In this document: one piece after another, positions 34,809-44,070 of the stretch | Numbering within the stretch: the stretch's first letter is position 1 | How the letters are laid out: each line of letters opens with the position of its first letter | Origin: Bifidobacterium ramosum | GTDB lineage: Bacteria; Actinomycetota; Actinomycetes; Actinomycetales; Bifidobacteriaceae | DNA: 64,000 nucleotides | Direction: 5' to 3' | NCBI RefSeq assembly: GCF_009299505.1 | Contig: NZ_WBSM01000001.1 | Span: 248,001-312,000, forward strand | Position numbers and translations under genes: made by a program | The notes under the pieces: model-generated | Seen by the model: the letters and a program-made list of their open reading frames with translations, nothing else | Told to the model about the DNA's origin: nothing | Database searches by the model: none

Positions 34809-35684
34809 ATGGACGACGCCGATCGCGCGGCCGGCGACGAGGAGGCTGAGGCGGTCGCCGGATTCCACGTCAGTCTGGACGTGTACGCCGGTCCGTTCGA
34901 CGCGCTGCTCGGCATGATCGCCAACAAACGGCTGGAACTGACCGAGGTGTCGCTGTCGGCGATCACCGAGGAGTTTCTCGCGTACGTGCGCGGCATGGAC
35001 TTCGCGCGCAACATGGACGAGGCCAGTGCGTTCCTCGACGTCGCGTCCGTGCTGGTCGAGGCGAAAAGCGCGGCGCTGCTGCCCGGCGACGACGACGGCG
35101 CGCGCGACGAGGCGAGCATGGAGGCGCTGCGCGAACGCGACCTGCTGTTCGCCCGGCTGCTGCAGTACCGCGCGTTCAAACGCGCCGCCGGCGACTTCCG
35201 CGCGCGCATCGCCGCCAACGCCGGACGGTTCCCGCACCCCGCCGCGGTCGATGACGCGGTCGCCGCCATGTTGCCCGATCTCGTATGGACGCTGACTCCC
35301 GACGATCTGGCGCGCCTCGCCGCGCACGCGTTCGCCAACGCGCCCGCCGACGAGGTGTCCACGCATCAGCTGCACGTGCCGCTCGTGGACCTGCGCGCCC
35401 AATCGGCGCTGGTGCGCGACCGGTTGCGCGCGCTGCCGGCCGGAGGATCGATCACGTTCGCCGAACTGACGGCGGATGCGACGAGCCGCATCGAGATCGT
35501 GGCCCGGTTCCTGGCGATCCTCGCGTTCTTCAAGCAGGGTGCGGTGCAGTTCAAACAGGACGGTCCGTATGCGCCGCTGCATGTGCGCTGGGCGGCCGGT
35601 GTGTCCGGTACGGCTGGCTTGGATCGTGGAGACGGTGCGGCGGATGGTGCGGACATCGATATCAGTGAGAAGGATTTCGCATGA
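34809..35684 (+). CDS. scpA: Segregation and condensation protein A
   Basis: This 291-residue kleisin bridges the SMC heads. The N-terminal block with VYAGPFDALLGMIANKRLEL is the family hallmark, the central part carries LLARLLQYRAFK-like helices, and the C-terminal winged helix is near TSRIEIVARFLAILAFFKQG. The start lies 5 bp after the parA stop with no clear binding site, implying coupling. It overlaps scpB by four bases. Confidence 0.92.
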   Translation: MDDADRAAGDEEAEAVAGFHVSLDVYAGPFDALLGMIANKRLELTEVSLSAITEEFLAYVRGMDFARNMDEASAFLDVASVLVEAKSAALLPGDDDGARDEASMEALRERDLLFARLLQYRAFKRAAGDFRARIAANAGRFPHPAAVDDAVAAMLPDLVWTLTPDDLARLAAHAFANAPADEVSTHQLHVPLVDLRAQSALVRDRLRALPAGGSITFAELTADATSRIEIVARFLAILAFFKQGAVQFKQDGPYAPLHVRWAAGVSGTAGLDRGDGAADGADIDISEKDFA

Positions 35685-36346
35685 CGGATGATGATGTGAT
35701 GGATGACGGCACGACGCACGATGGAACCGATGCGGCGAATACTGCGGCGGTCGCGACGGCACCCGCGATCGTCGCCGTGGAGGACTATCCGGGCGGGCTG
35801 CGCGGCTGCCTCGAAGCGATCCTGATGGCCGCCGACCAGCCGCAGCGCGAAGAGGATTTCGCGCGCGTGCTCGGTATCGACGCGTCGCTGATCGGCGCGG
35901 CGCTGGAACGTATGCGCGACGCGTATGAGATCACGCAGCGGGGCTTCGAACTGCGGCATACGGCACGTGGATGGCAGTATGCCAGCCGTGCTGCGTACGA
36001 GCCGGTCGTCACCGCGTTCGTGACGGGCGGACAGGCCGCGCGACTGTCGCAGGCCGCGCTGGAGGCACTCGCGATCATCGCCTACCGTCAGCCGGTGACG
36101 CGTGCGCAGGTCGCGGCGATCCGCGGCGTCAACTCGGACGGCGTGATCCGTTCGCTCGCCGTGCGCGGTCTGATCCGCGAACAGGGCGTGGACCCCGAAT
36201 CGCGGGCCGCGCTGCTCGTCACCGCACCGCTGTTCCTGGAATACCTGGGATTGGACTCGCTCGACGACCTGCCGTCGCTCGCCCCGTTCCTGCCGGACTC
36301 CGCCGGCGACGTGGCGCATGACGCCGCGTCCGGCTCGCGGCACTGA
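35681..36346 (+). CDS. scpB: Segregation and condensation protein B
   Basis: This 221-residue protein has two winged-helix domains that bind ScpA in the condensin complex. Typical segments are LEAILMAADQP, LSQAALEALAIIAYRQPVTR and IRGVNSDGVIRSLAVRGLI. A low-complexity Asp/Ala/Thr head of about 35 residues precedes the domain. It is coupled to scpA by ATGA. No obvious terminator follows before the EPS promoter. Confidence 0.93.
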   Translation: MTDDDVMDDGTTHDGTDAANTAAVATAPAIVAVEDYPGGLRGCLEAILMAADQPQREEDFARVLGIDASLIGAALERMRDAYEITQRGFELRHTARGWQYASRAAYEPVVTAFVTGGQAARLSQAALEALAIIAYRQPVTRAQVAAIRGVNSDGVIRSLAVRGLIREQGVDPESRAALLVTAPLFLEYLGLDSLDDLPSLAPFLPDSAGDVAHDAASGSRH

Positions 36347-36448
36347 CTGGTCGCCACGCAACGTAGTCCACCCGATACCCCCGATGTGACACGCCAGCGA
36401 TTGCAAGGTCTGACGCCGCTCATACCCCCGTAACAAGTACGTACGGTG

Positions 36449-36454
36449 TATATT
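36449..36454 (+). promoter_or_regulatory. -10 box before the EPS operon
   Basis: TATATT preceded by GTG (a partial extended -10) lies 50 bases before the leader ORF. A -35 is not clear. The gap 36347-36645 otherwise contains the leader ORF with its G tract. Confidence 0.45.
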
Positions 36455-36500
36455 GCGAAAGCGATGACCCGAACGATCTTGAACTAGGGAATGGAACGTC

Positions 36501-36560
36501 ATGGCTGTGCGATGCGAATTTTCCTGGGGGGGGGGTATCGTCGTCGCCCCTTGCCTCTGA
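36501..36560 (+). other. Leader ORF with a G10 tract at the head of the EPS operon
   Basis: ATG 36501, with GGAA five bases upstream, opens a frame through a run of exactly ten G (36526-36535). As sequenced it ends at TGA 36558-36560 after 19 residues. With 11 G it would read 49 residues and end at TGA 36647-36649, which overlaps the GTG start of the HTH gene; with 9 G it ends at 36577-36579. Tract length therefore decides whether translation reaches the next start. Whether the leader is translated is unproven. Confidence 0.45.
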
Positions 36561-36645
36561 GTCGACTACGGTGCGGTGAATCGGACGCGCATGCGTCGCG
36601 TAGCAGGACGCACCGTCCCGGCACGTGGTCGTGCGGAGGTACGCG

Positions 36646-37170
36646 GTGAGAAGCCGGGATCGGTTCAACGAGGAGGAACAAGCCTATCTGCGGTCCCTGG
36701 CCGCGGTGTCCAGGGTCACGGCGACCCGCATCACCTATACGACGGCGTTCCGCGAGGAATGCATGCGCCGGTATTGGCAGGGTGAATCCGGCGTCCAGAT
36801 CTTCCGCGAATCCGGCCTCGGACCCGAGGTGATCGGCTACAAGCGCATCGAGCGGTGCATCGCCCGCTGGCGGGGCGACCGACCGCCGGTCGAATCCCAC
36901 GCGCACATGCACCGCATCATGGTGCCGGACACGGCGTCCGAGGGCGCCGATGCCGTGAGCCTGCACCATCGCATCGTCGAGGACGAGCGCATCATCGTGC
37001 TGCAGGTGCGTCGCATCCAGGAGCTAGAGGACCAGATCGCACGCCTGCGCACCGAACTGCGCGATACGCCGAACGACGCCGCCGAAGCGCTCGGGACCGC
37101 CGGCCGCGCCGCCGAAGCCGCGGCCACGTCGGCCGTCCCCGCCGCCGCACAACCGCTTGCCGAGGCGTGA
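36646..37170 (+). CDS. HTH-domain protein heading the EPS operon
   Basis: This 174-residue protein has a conserved N-terminal domain (about 5-80: FNEEEQAYLRSL, ITYTTAFREECMRRYWQGES, QIFRESGLGPEVIGYKRIER) of the transposase-OrfA-like helix-turn-helix type. A coiled coil (VRRIQELEDQIARLRTEL) and an Ala-rich tail follow. I recall similar proteins beside polysaccharide genes in other Gram-positives, but the function is unknown; DNA binding and operon control are inferred. The GTG start at 36646 follows GGAGG with six bases between. No transposase second frame or IS ends are present. Confidence 0.7.
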   Translation: MRSRDRFNEEEQAYLRSLAAVSRVTATRITYTTAFREECMRRYWQGESGVQIFRESGLGPEVIGYKRIERCIARWRGDRPPVESHAHMHRIMVPDTASEGADAVSLHHRIVEDERIIVLQVRRIQELEDQIARLRTELRDTPNDAAEALGTAGRAAEAAATSAVPAAAQPLAEA

Positions 37171-37175
37171 AGACC

Positions 37176-38648
37176 ATGACGCTTCAGGACATCGCGGAAA
37201 CGCTGCGACGCCGTTGGCGGTTCGAACTGGCCGTACTGGTGGCGACACTGATCGTCGTCGGCGGATACCTGTACCTGCAGACGCCGATGTACGACGCCTC
37301 GACCCGCGTCTACATCAGCTTCAGCGCGGACGGTGGGATGGATGACGACGGCGCCTCGGCCGGCGCGAACGCGTCGTCCGGCAACGGCTTCCAATACGCG
37401 CCGACCGACTATGTGAACCAGCAGCTGCAGCTGATCCCCGCGCTGGTCACCACCCCGGCGGTATTGGACGGCGTGGCCGACCAGCTGGGACTGTCGTCGT
37501 CGCAGGACCTGGCCGACCATCTGACGGCATCCGTATCCGACGGATACTTCGTGACGATCACCGCCACCGATCAGCAGTCGCAGCGGGCCGCGGACATCGC
37601 CAACGCCGCCGCATCCAGCCTCGCCAGACAACTGGCCTCGCCGGACCGCAGCGACGCGAACCGTTACATCCCCTCTCACCTGCGGCTGTCCATCGTGAAC
37701 GAGGCCGTCGCCGCATCCTCGCCGTCGTCGCCCAATGTGAAGGCGATTCTGGGCGTCGGTACGCTGGCCGCCTGCGCGCTCGCATGCTTCTGCGGCATCG
37801 TGCTCGAACTGTGCGACAACCGCGTCCGCAGGTCGTCGGAGATCCAGCGGCTGCTGCATGCGCCGTTGCTGGGTGCGATACCGCGCGAGGCGACGTTCCA
37901 GGACGGGCCCGTCATCATCCGTCACGCCGAATCGCTGGAAGCGGAGACGATCCGCCGCGTCGCCTCCAACCTGACCTTCGTCGTACCCGATCGGGTGGAG
38001 CTGTCGAACGTGTTCGTGATCTCCTCGCACGGTTCCGGCGAAGGCAAGACGACGCTGTCGATCGAACTGGCGTCGGCGTTCGCCGAACAGGGGCGCAAGG
38101 TGCTGCTCATCGGCGCCGATCTGCGGCATCCCTCCATCGCGCAACGGCTTCACATGGAAGGCGGCGTGGGCCTGAGCCATCTGCTGACCGGTCAGGTCGA
38201 CATGACGACCGCCGCGCGACAGTACTGGAAACCCGGATTCTTCGTGCTGCCGGCCGGCCGCCGCGTCGCCAACCCCGGCATCCTCATCAATTCGCGGTCC
38301 ATGAGCGACCTGCTGCGCGACGTATCGCAGGAGTACGACTGGGTGGTGGTCGACGCCGAACCCATGACCGTGGCCAACGATGCAGCCATATTCGCCAAAC
38401 AGGGCGCCCGGCTCGTGATCGTCGTCGGACAGGGACTCGCCGACCGGAACCAGCTGCGCGAGATGGACCACGAGTTCGACGCCATCGGCGTGCAGCCGGT
38501 CGGTGTGGTATGGAACTTCGCCGACCCGAACCGGTTCGTGTCGAAGACCTACGACGTGTATTACGCCGGGTCGAAGCGGCACGGCGGAATCCTGTCGTCT
38601 TCGGATGCGGACGCCGCCGACGGACGGAAGGCCGGTGATGCCCGATGA
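37176..38648 (+). CDS. Wzz/CpsD-type chain-length protein with tyrosine kinase domain
   Basis: This 490-residue protein fuses a Wzz-like adaptor to a bacterial tyrosine kinase. The first membrane segment is at about 18-36, the extracellular part at 37-187 and the second segment at 188-212. The kinase has Walker A GSGEGKTT (286-293), Walker A' LLIGADLRHPS and Walker B WVVVDAEP, and a C-terminal tyrosine cluster YDVYY (459-463). It should set EPS chain length and be controlled by autophosphorylation. It starts 5 bp after the HTH gene. Confidence 0.9.
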   Translation: MTLQDIAETLRRRWRFELAVLVATLIVVGGYLYLQTPMYDASTRVYISFSADGGMDDDGASAGANASSGNGFQYAPTDYVNQQLQLIPALVTTPAVLDGVADQLGLSSSQDLADHLTASVSDGYFVTITATDQQSQRAADIANAAASSLARQLASPDRSDANRYIPSHLRLSIVNEAVAASSPSSPNVKAILGVGTLAACALACFCGIVLELCDNRVRRSSEIQRLLHAPLLGAIPREATFQDGPVIIRHAESLEAETIRRVASNLTFVVPDRVELSNVFVISSHGSGEGKTTLSIELASAFAEQGRKVLLIGADLRHPSIAQRLHMEGGVGLSHLLTGQVDMTTAARQYWKPGFFVLPAGRRVANPGILINSRSMSDLLRDVSQEYDWVVVDAEPMTVANDAAIFAKQGARLVIVVGQGLADRNQLREMDHEFDAIGVQPVGVVWNFADPNRFVSKTYDVYYAGSKRHGGILSSSDADAADGRKAGDAR

Positions 38649-39841
38649 GCGGGAACCGGTACGGCCACGGGCCGGGCATGGATTCGGACCGGCGGCTGCG
38701 CGTCCTGATCGTGCAGGAGGCGATGGGCGGATGCGGCCGCCATGTGGCCGATCTGGTGACGGGACTCGACCCGTCGCGCTTCGCGGTGACGGTGCTGTAC
38801 GGCACCAGCCGCATGGACGCGTACTACCGGTCGCGCATGCCGGAACTGCGCCGCCACGCGCGGATGATTCCCTGCGACGATCTGCGTCGGAACATCGATC
38901 CCAGGCACGACCTGTCGGCGCTGGCCGCGGCGGTGCGCACGATCCGTCATGTCCGCCCGGACATCGTCCACTGCCACAGCACCAAGGGCGGCGTGATCGG
39001 CCGTGCGGCGGCCTGGCTGTGCCGCGTGCCGGTGGTGCTGTACACGCCGCACGCCTACGCGTTCCAATCGCCGCAGGTGCGTCGGTGGAAGCGTCGGCTG
39101 TACACGGCCGCGGAACTGGTCATGGCCCGCGCCGCGACGACCTGCACGTTCAACGTGTCCGAAGGGGAGCGAGACATCGCGCTGGCCCGGCATCTGGCAG
39201 CCCCGGACCGATTGCGTGTGATCGTCAACGGGCTGGCGGACGTGCCGATGCCTTCGCGCCGGCAGGCCCGGCAACGGGCCGGACTGCCGCAGGACGTACC
39301 GATCGTGGGCGTGGTGGCACGGCTCGTGGACCAGAAGGATCCGATGACCGCGGCCCGCATCGCCCGGCTGCTGATTGCGCGTGATCCGCGCGTGCACGTC
39401 GCATTCGTCGGTTCCGGACCGTTGGAAGGCGACGTACGCGGGTTCTGCACCGCGTGCGGCATCGACGCCAACGTGCATTTCCTGGGGGACCGCAGCGACG
39501 CGGATACCTTGGTGGCCGCCTTCGACGTGTCGTTGCTGTGCTCCTTGTATGAGGGACTGCCGTATTCGCTTATCGAGTCGATCCGCGCCGGCGTGCCGGT
39601 CGCGGCGAGCGATGTGACCGGCAGCGAGGAGGTCGTGTGCGAGGGACGCAACGGTCTGCTGTTCCCGGTGGGCGATGAGATCGCCGGCGCGGCGGCCGTG
39701 GAGCGGCTGCTCGCGGATCCACTGCCGAGGGAGCGTGTCCGCGAACGGTTCCTGACGCGCTTCCGCGTCGAGGACATGCTGGAGAACATCGCCGCGCAGT
39801 ATGTGGCGCGCGCCGGCGTCGCGGGACGGAACGCGGCATGA
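38645..39841 (+). CDS. GT4-family glycosyltransferase
   Basis: This 398-residue cytoplasmic GT-B enzyme has an N-terminal half starting VLIVQEAMGGCGRHVADL with HCHSTKGGVIGR, and a C-terminal nucleotide-sugar half with the EX7E motif in EGLPYSLIE. It adds one sugar to the lipid-linked EPS repeat unit; donor and linkage cannot be told. It is coupled by ATGA overlaps on both sides. Confidence 0.88.
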   Translation: MSGNRYGHGPGMDSDRRLRVLIVQEAMGGCGRHVADLVTGLDPSRFAVTVLYGTSRMDAYYRSRMPELRRHARMIPCDDLRRNIDPRHDLSALAAAVRTIRHVRPDIVHCHSTKGGVIGRAAAWLCRVPVVLYTPHAYAFQSPQVRRWKRRLYTAAELVMARAATTCTFNVSEGERDIALARHLAAPDRLRVIVNGLADVPMPSRRQARQRAGLPQDVPIVGVVARLVDQKDPMTAARIARLLIARDPRVHVAFVGSGPLEGDVRGFCTACGIDANVHFLGDRSDADTLVAAFDVSLLCSLYEGLPYSLIESIRAGVPVAASDVTGSEEVVCEGRNGLLFPVGDEIAGAAAVERLLADPLPRERVRERFLTRFRVEDMLENIAAQYVARAGVAGRNAA

Positions 39842-41610
39842 ACGCGGTCAAGGCGTGGTACCGGTTCACGGGTCTGCTGACAAAGCTGCTGTACCGGATG
39901 TTGTACGGCCGCAAAATGCACTGGGGGCGGGCGTGGCACATGCGCCGCGGCTTCCAGGCCACCGTGGACGGTGACGGCGAGATCGTCATCGGCGACGACG
40001 TGTTCTTCAACAACGGCTGTGCGCTGCATGCCATGCGGTCTATCAGTATCGGCGACGGCACGGTGTTCGGCGAGAACGTGCGTGTCTACGACCACAACCA
40101 TCGCTTCGCCGATCCGTCCGTGCCGTACCGTGACTCGGGATACGCCGTCGCCCCCGTGACGATCGGCCGGCACTGCTGGCTCGGCTCGAACGTAACCGTG
40201 CTCAAGGGCGCGTCGATCGGCGACGACTGCGTGATCGGCGCCGGCAGCGTGATCGACCGGCCGATACCGGCTGGGTCGCTCGTACGATCGAACGGCGGTC
40301 TATCCGTCGAACGCATCCGGTTCGCGGCAACGGGCGACATGGATGATGCGGACGACGCGAGCAATGCGGACGACGCGACGGGCACGGCCGGTCATGCCGT
40401 TACCCGTACGGTTGACTCATCGTGTGATGCCGTCGCCAGCGGTGACGGCCCGGTCCGCGTGCTCGTGCTCGACACGGTGATGGACCGCGGCGGCGCGGAG
40501 ACCATGATGATGAACTACCTGCGGCACATGGACCGCACCAAGGTCGTCTACGATTTCCTCGTCAACCGCGACTGGCGTGGCGCCTACGAGGATGAGATCG
40601 AGGCGCTCGGCGGCTGCGTCCGGCGCATGTGCCCGATGTACCCGCAGTATTTCGGCCGGTATCGGCGTGAGTTCCGCGCGTTCCTGCGCAGCCATCCCGA
40701 ATACCGCATCATCCATTCAAACCTCGAGGAACGTAGCTACTTCCCGCTGCGCATCGCCGCCGAGGAGGGCGTGCCGGTGCGCATCGCCCACGCGCACAAC
40801 CGGCCGCGCGGCGTCGACGCGAAACTCGTCTTCCGTGAATACTTCCGGCTCCGGCTGCGGCTGGGAGGGTATGCCACCCACCGGTTCGCGTGCGGCCGGG
40901 AGGCCGGCGACTGGCTGTTCGGCCATGCGGCGCGCCCGCGGACGACCATCCTGCGCAACGCGATCGACACCGCGCGATACCGGTACGACGCCGACGTCGC
41001 GGCCACGGTCCGCCGTGAGCTCGGCGTCGTCGATCCCGCGACGCTCGTCGTGGGGCACGTCGGCCGGTTCTTCCCGCAGAAGAACCACACGTTCCTGCTC
41101 GACATGTTCGCCGTGCTGCGCCGCAGACGTCCGAACAGCGTGCTGTGGCTGGTCGGCGGCGGCGAACGGGATGACCGGCTCAAGCATGCGATGCAGGCCA
41201 AGGCCGCACGACTCGGCATCGCCGACGCGGTGCGATTCCTCGGCATACGCGACGATGTGGCCCGGCTCATGCAGGGCATGGACGTGTTCGTGCTGCCCAG
41301 CCTGTACGAGGGGCTGCCCGTCACGATGATCGAGGCGCAGTCGGCCGGCCTGCCGTGCGTGATCTCCGAACGGGTGCCCGTGGAATGCGACGTGACCGGC
41401 CGTGTGCGCGTCGCATCGCTCGCCGATGGTCCGGAGCGATGGGCCGAGTCGACGCTTGCGCAGGCCGGCATCAACGAAGGGGCGGCATGGCGGGCCGGGG
41501 GTGTCCGGATGGTCGCCGACGCCGGCTATGACATCGTCACGAACGCCAAACGGCTGCAGGACTGGTATCTGGATGCGCTGGCCGAGGCGGAAGGCGGCCG
41601 CCATGCGTGA
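39838..41610 (+). CDS. Acyltransferase-glycosyltransferase fusion
   Basis: This 590-residue protein has two parts. Residues 1 to about 165 form a left-handed beta-helix acyltransferase of the WcaF/maltose-acetyltransferase type, with hexapeptide turns such as ISIGDGTVFGENVRV, the catalytic-type His in YDHNHRF, and GASIGDDCVIGAGSVI. After an Asp/Ala/Thr linker (about 165-205), residues 206-590 form a GT4 enzyme with HAHNRPRG and the EX7E in EGLPVTMIE. Fused, it could both add and acylate a sugar of the EPS. The frame is continuous with no internal start needed. Overlaps both neighbours. Confidence 0.85.
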   Translation: MNAVKAWYRFTGLLTKLLYRMLYGRKMHWGRAWHMRRGFQATVDGDGEIVIGDDVFFNNGCALHAMRSISIGDGTVFGENVRVYDHNHRFADPSVPYRDSGYAVAPVTIGRHCWLGSNVTVLKGASIGDDCVIGAGSVIDRPIPAGSLVRSNGGLSVERIRFAATGDMDDADDASNADDATGTAGHAVTRTVDSSCDAVASGDGPVRVLVLDTVMDRGGAETMMMNYLRHMDRTKVVYDFLVNRDWRGAYEDEIEALGGCVRRMCPMYPQYFGRYRREFRAFLRSHPEYRIIHSNLEERSYFPLRIAAEEGVPVRIAHAHNRPRGVDAKLVFREYFRLRLRLGGYATHRFACGREAGDWLFGHAARPRTTILRNAIDTARYRYDADVAATVRRELGVVDPATLVVGHVGRFFPQKNHTFLLDMFAVLRRRRPNSVLWLVGGGERDDRLKHAMQAKAARLGIADAVRFLGIRDDVARLMQGMDVFVLPSLYEGLPVTMIEAQSAGLPCVISERVPVECDVTGRVRVASLADGPERWAESTLAQAGINEGAAWRAGGVRMVADAGYDIVTNAKRLQDWYLDALAEAEGGRHA

Positions 41611-42853
41611 CCGCACCGTATGCAACGAGACCGCGACCGGACGTCGCGCCCGCAGGCTGCGCCGCATGACGGCGGACGCGCGCATGCGCAACCTGCTCAT
41701 CGTCGGCGTGCCGCTGGCGATGGTCGCCGCGAAGCTGATGGTCGCGTTCGTGCTGCCGGCGAAATACTTCTACGACAACAACCGCATCCTCGCGATGGCG
41801 ACCGGCCAGTCGAGCGTGCTGATCGCATGGGAGGGATCGTATCGCGTCGCCGCGAACCTGTTCGCGTCGGTCAACCTGCTCGGCCTGGACACGATGCTCG
41901 GCTGGTCCGTGTGCATGGGGCTGACGTTCACCGTCGTGACCATGTGGCTCATGCTGCGCGCCGATGCCCCCGACACGGCGCAGCTGCTGTTCCTGATGGC
42001 GACGGCCGGACTACTCAACATCTACGTGCTCACCATCGGCAAGGATCTCATCCAATTCGTGTTCTTCCTCGCCGTCTACGCCGTGCTGACGTTCCCTGCG
42101 GACCATCCGACGGCGAAGATCGCGCTCGCCGCGGCGGTGCTGTACGGCGAAAGCGTGTTCTTTCGCGCGTACTACATCCTCGTCGCCGCGCTGGCGTTGG
42201 CCGTGTACGCGGTGCTGTCGGCCTTCCGCCGACGCCGGCGTCGGCTGGGCGCGGTCGACGTCGCGGCGATCGTCGCGCTGCTCTTCGCCGGCGTATGGGC
42301 GATGATTGCCGTCGCAAGCCGGCTCATGCCCGCCGAATACGCGCAGGTGATGTCGCTGCGCGCTGGCTACGATCAGGCGATGCTCGGCAGCGTCGACTCG
42401 GTCACCTATATCCGCAACCTCATACCGGGGGAGGGCCTGCCGGTGTTCATGGCCAACTATGCGGTCAACGCGCTGCGCATGATGGTGCCGGTCGAGCTGG
42501 CGTTGCGCGGCGTCTACTATCTGCCGTTCTTCGCGTTCCAGCTCATGGTGACCGGATACCTGATCAACCTGCTGCGGCAGATCAACACGATCCGCGATCC
42601 CGCGCTGTTCCTCGCCCTGTGCGTGTTCCTCGGCTACGCGCTCGCCTCGTTCGTCTTCGAACCCGACTTCGGCTCGTGGACACGCCACGAAGCCGCCACG
42701 TTCCCCGTGCTGCACCTGCTGGTCGTCAATCGGTACCAGCGGATCGCGGACGGCGAGATGCGGATACTGTCCGCGCTCCCGGCAGGCCGACGATCGCCGC
42801 ACCGCACATCGCCGGGTCCCACGCACCGCATCATGGACGGAGGCCTCGCATGA
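41603..42853 (+). CDS. Polytopic membrane protein, probable EPS polymerase (EpsG/Wzy-like)
   Basis: This 416-residue protein has about ten hydrophobic segments, with a large loop between residues 220 and 290 (around MPAEYAQVMSL and YIRNLIPGEG). Size, topology and the motif TIGKDLIQFVFF fit EpsG-like polysaccharide polymerases, which join repeat units outside the membrane. It is the only polymerase candidate in the cluster. Wzy-like proteins share little sequence, so the call leans on context. It overlaps the previous gene by eight bases. Confidence 0.6.
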   Translation: MRDRTVCNETATGRRARRLRRMTADARMRNLLIVGVPLAMVAAKLMVAFVLPAKYFYDNNRILAMATGQSSVLIAWEGSYRVAANLFASVNLLGLDTMLGWSVCMGLTFTVVTMWLMLRADAPDTAQLLFLMATAGLLNIYVLTIGKDLIQFVFFLAVYAVLTFPADHPTAKIALAAAVLYGESVFFRAYYILVAALALAVYAVLSAFRRRRRRLGAVDVAAIVALLFAGVWAMIAVASRLMPAEYAQVMSLRAGYDQAMLGSVDSVTYIRNLIPGEGLPVFMANYAVNALRMMVPVELALRGVYYLPFFAFQLMVTGYLINLLRQINTIRDPALFLALCVFLGYALASFVFEPDFGSWTRHEAATFPVLHLLVVNRYQRIADGEMRILSALPAGRRSPHRTSPGPTHRIMDGGLA

Positions 42854-44070
42854 ACACCGCGCCACGCACCAGCCGTCACATCGCGTTCTTCTCCGGCGAT
42901 ATCACCCGCTCCGGCGGCACCGAACGCGTCGCCACGACCATCGCGAACGCGCTCGTCGCACGGTACGTCGATACCGATGTCAACGTCGCCGGCACCAACG
43001 CCACCAACACCGCCGACGTTACGACGATCGCCGGCGAACCGCCCGTCCGCATCTCGTTCGTCAGCCTGTTCGAGGAGCATGACGACCCGTGCTTCCCGAT
43101 CGACGAACGCATACGCCGCTTCGCACTCTACCCGTTCGCCGTGCACGGTGTCTGGCGATACGCCGCCACCGTCGCGAAGCTGTTCTCGTTCGTCCGACGG
43201 CAGCAGGTCGACGTGCTCGTCGACATCGACGGCATCCTCGACCTGTACGCGCTGCCGGTCAAACGGCTGACCGGCGTCAGCGTCGTCTCCTGGGAGCATT
43301 TCAACTGCCTGACGAACCCTGACGTGCCGTACCGCGAACTCACCCGCCGCTGGGCCGCCCGCCGCGCCGACCGCATCGTCACGCTCACCGACACCGACCG
43401 GGCGCTCTACGAACGCCGGTTCGCGACGCGCCGCCAGGTCGTCGCTATCCCTAACCCGATGCCCGCCGTCACGCCGGCGCCGACCTACGATGCCGGCTCC
43501 CGGCTCATCCTCAGCGCCGGTCGGTTGACCCGGCAGAAGGGCTTCGACCTGCTCGTGGACGTGGCCGCACGCGTGCTGCCGGACCGGCCCGACTGGCGAT
43601 GGGTGATCCTCGGCGACGGCGAGGACCGGCCGATGCTCGAACGGCGCATCGCGGACGCCGGACTGGACGGCCGGCTGACCCTGGCCGGCCAGACGGATGA
43701 CATGGACGGCTGGATGCGCCGCGCCGCCATGTTCGTGCTCACCTCACGCTACGAGGGACTGCCGATGGTGCTGCTCGAAGCCAAGGCCCACCGGCTGCCG
43801 ATCGCTGCGTTCGACTGCCCGACCGGCCCGGCGGACATCGTCACGGATGGCCTGAACGGCTGGCTGGTCGACGAACTGTCGGTGACGGACATGGCCCGCT
43901 GCGTCGCGTCGCTCATGGACGACGAGGAGCTGCGGCGACGGTTCGCACGGCATGCGCTGGACGACGCGCGCCGGTTCGACCGTGACGCGATCGTTACGCA
44001 ATGGGCCGCGTTGCTGGACGGTCTGCCGGTACTAACCCGCAGCGCCCGCAGAAGGAGGCACGCACGATGA
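42850..44070 (+). CDS. GT4-family glycosyltransferase
   Basis: This 406-residue GT-B enzyme opens with IAFFSGDITRSGGTERVAT, has SAGRLTRQKGFDLLVD at the start of its donor domain and the EX7E motif in EGLPMVLLE. A Thr/Asn/Ala-rich insertion occurs near residues 38-60. Related enzymes add Gal, GalNAc or Glc; specificity is not readable. ATGA overlap upstream and a good AAGGAGG site for the next gene near its end. Confidence 0.88.
   Translation: MNTAPRTSRHIAFFSGDITRSGGTERVATTIANALVARYVDTDVNVAGTNATNTADVTTIAGEPPVRISFVSLFEEHDDPCFPIDERIRRFALYPFAVHGVWRYAATVAKLFSFVRRQQVDVLVDIDGILDLYALPVKRLTGVSVVSWEHFNCLTNPDVPYRELTRRWAARRADRIVTLTDTDRALYERRFATRRQVVAIPNPMPAVTPAPTYDAGSRLILSAGRLTRQKGFDLLVDVAARVLPDRPDWRWVILGDGEDRPMLERRIADAGLDGRLTLAGQTDDMDGWMRRAAMFVLTSRYEGLPMVLLEAKAHRLPIAAFDCPTGPADIVTDGLNGWLVDELSVTDMARCVASLMDDEELRRRFARHALDDARRFDRDAIVTQWAALLDGLPVLTRSARRRRHAR

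Noticed and set aside
36646-37170. HTH protein as part of an insertion sequence
   Set aside because: No second transposase frame, inverted ends or target duplication, and tight coupling to EPS genes.
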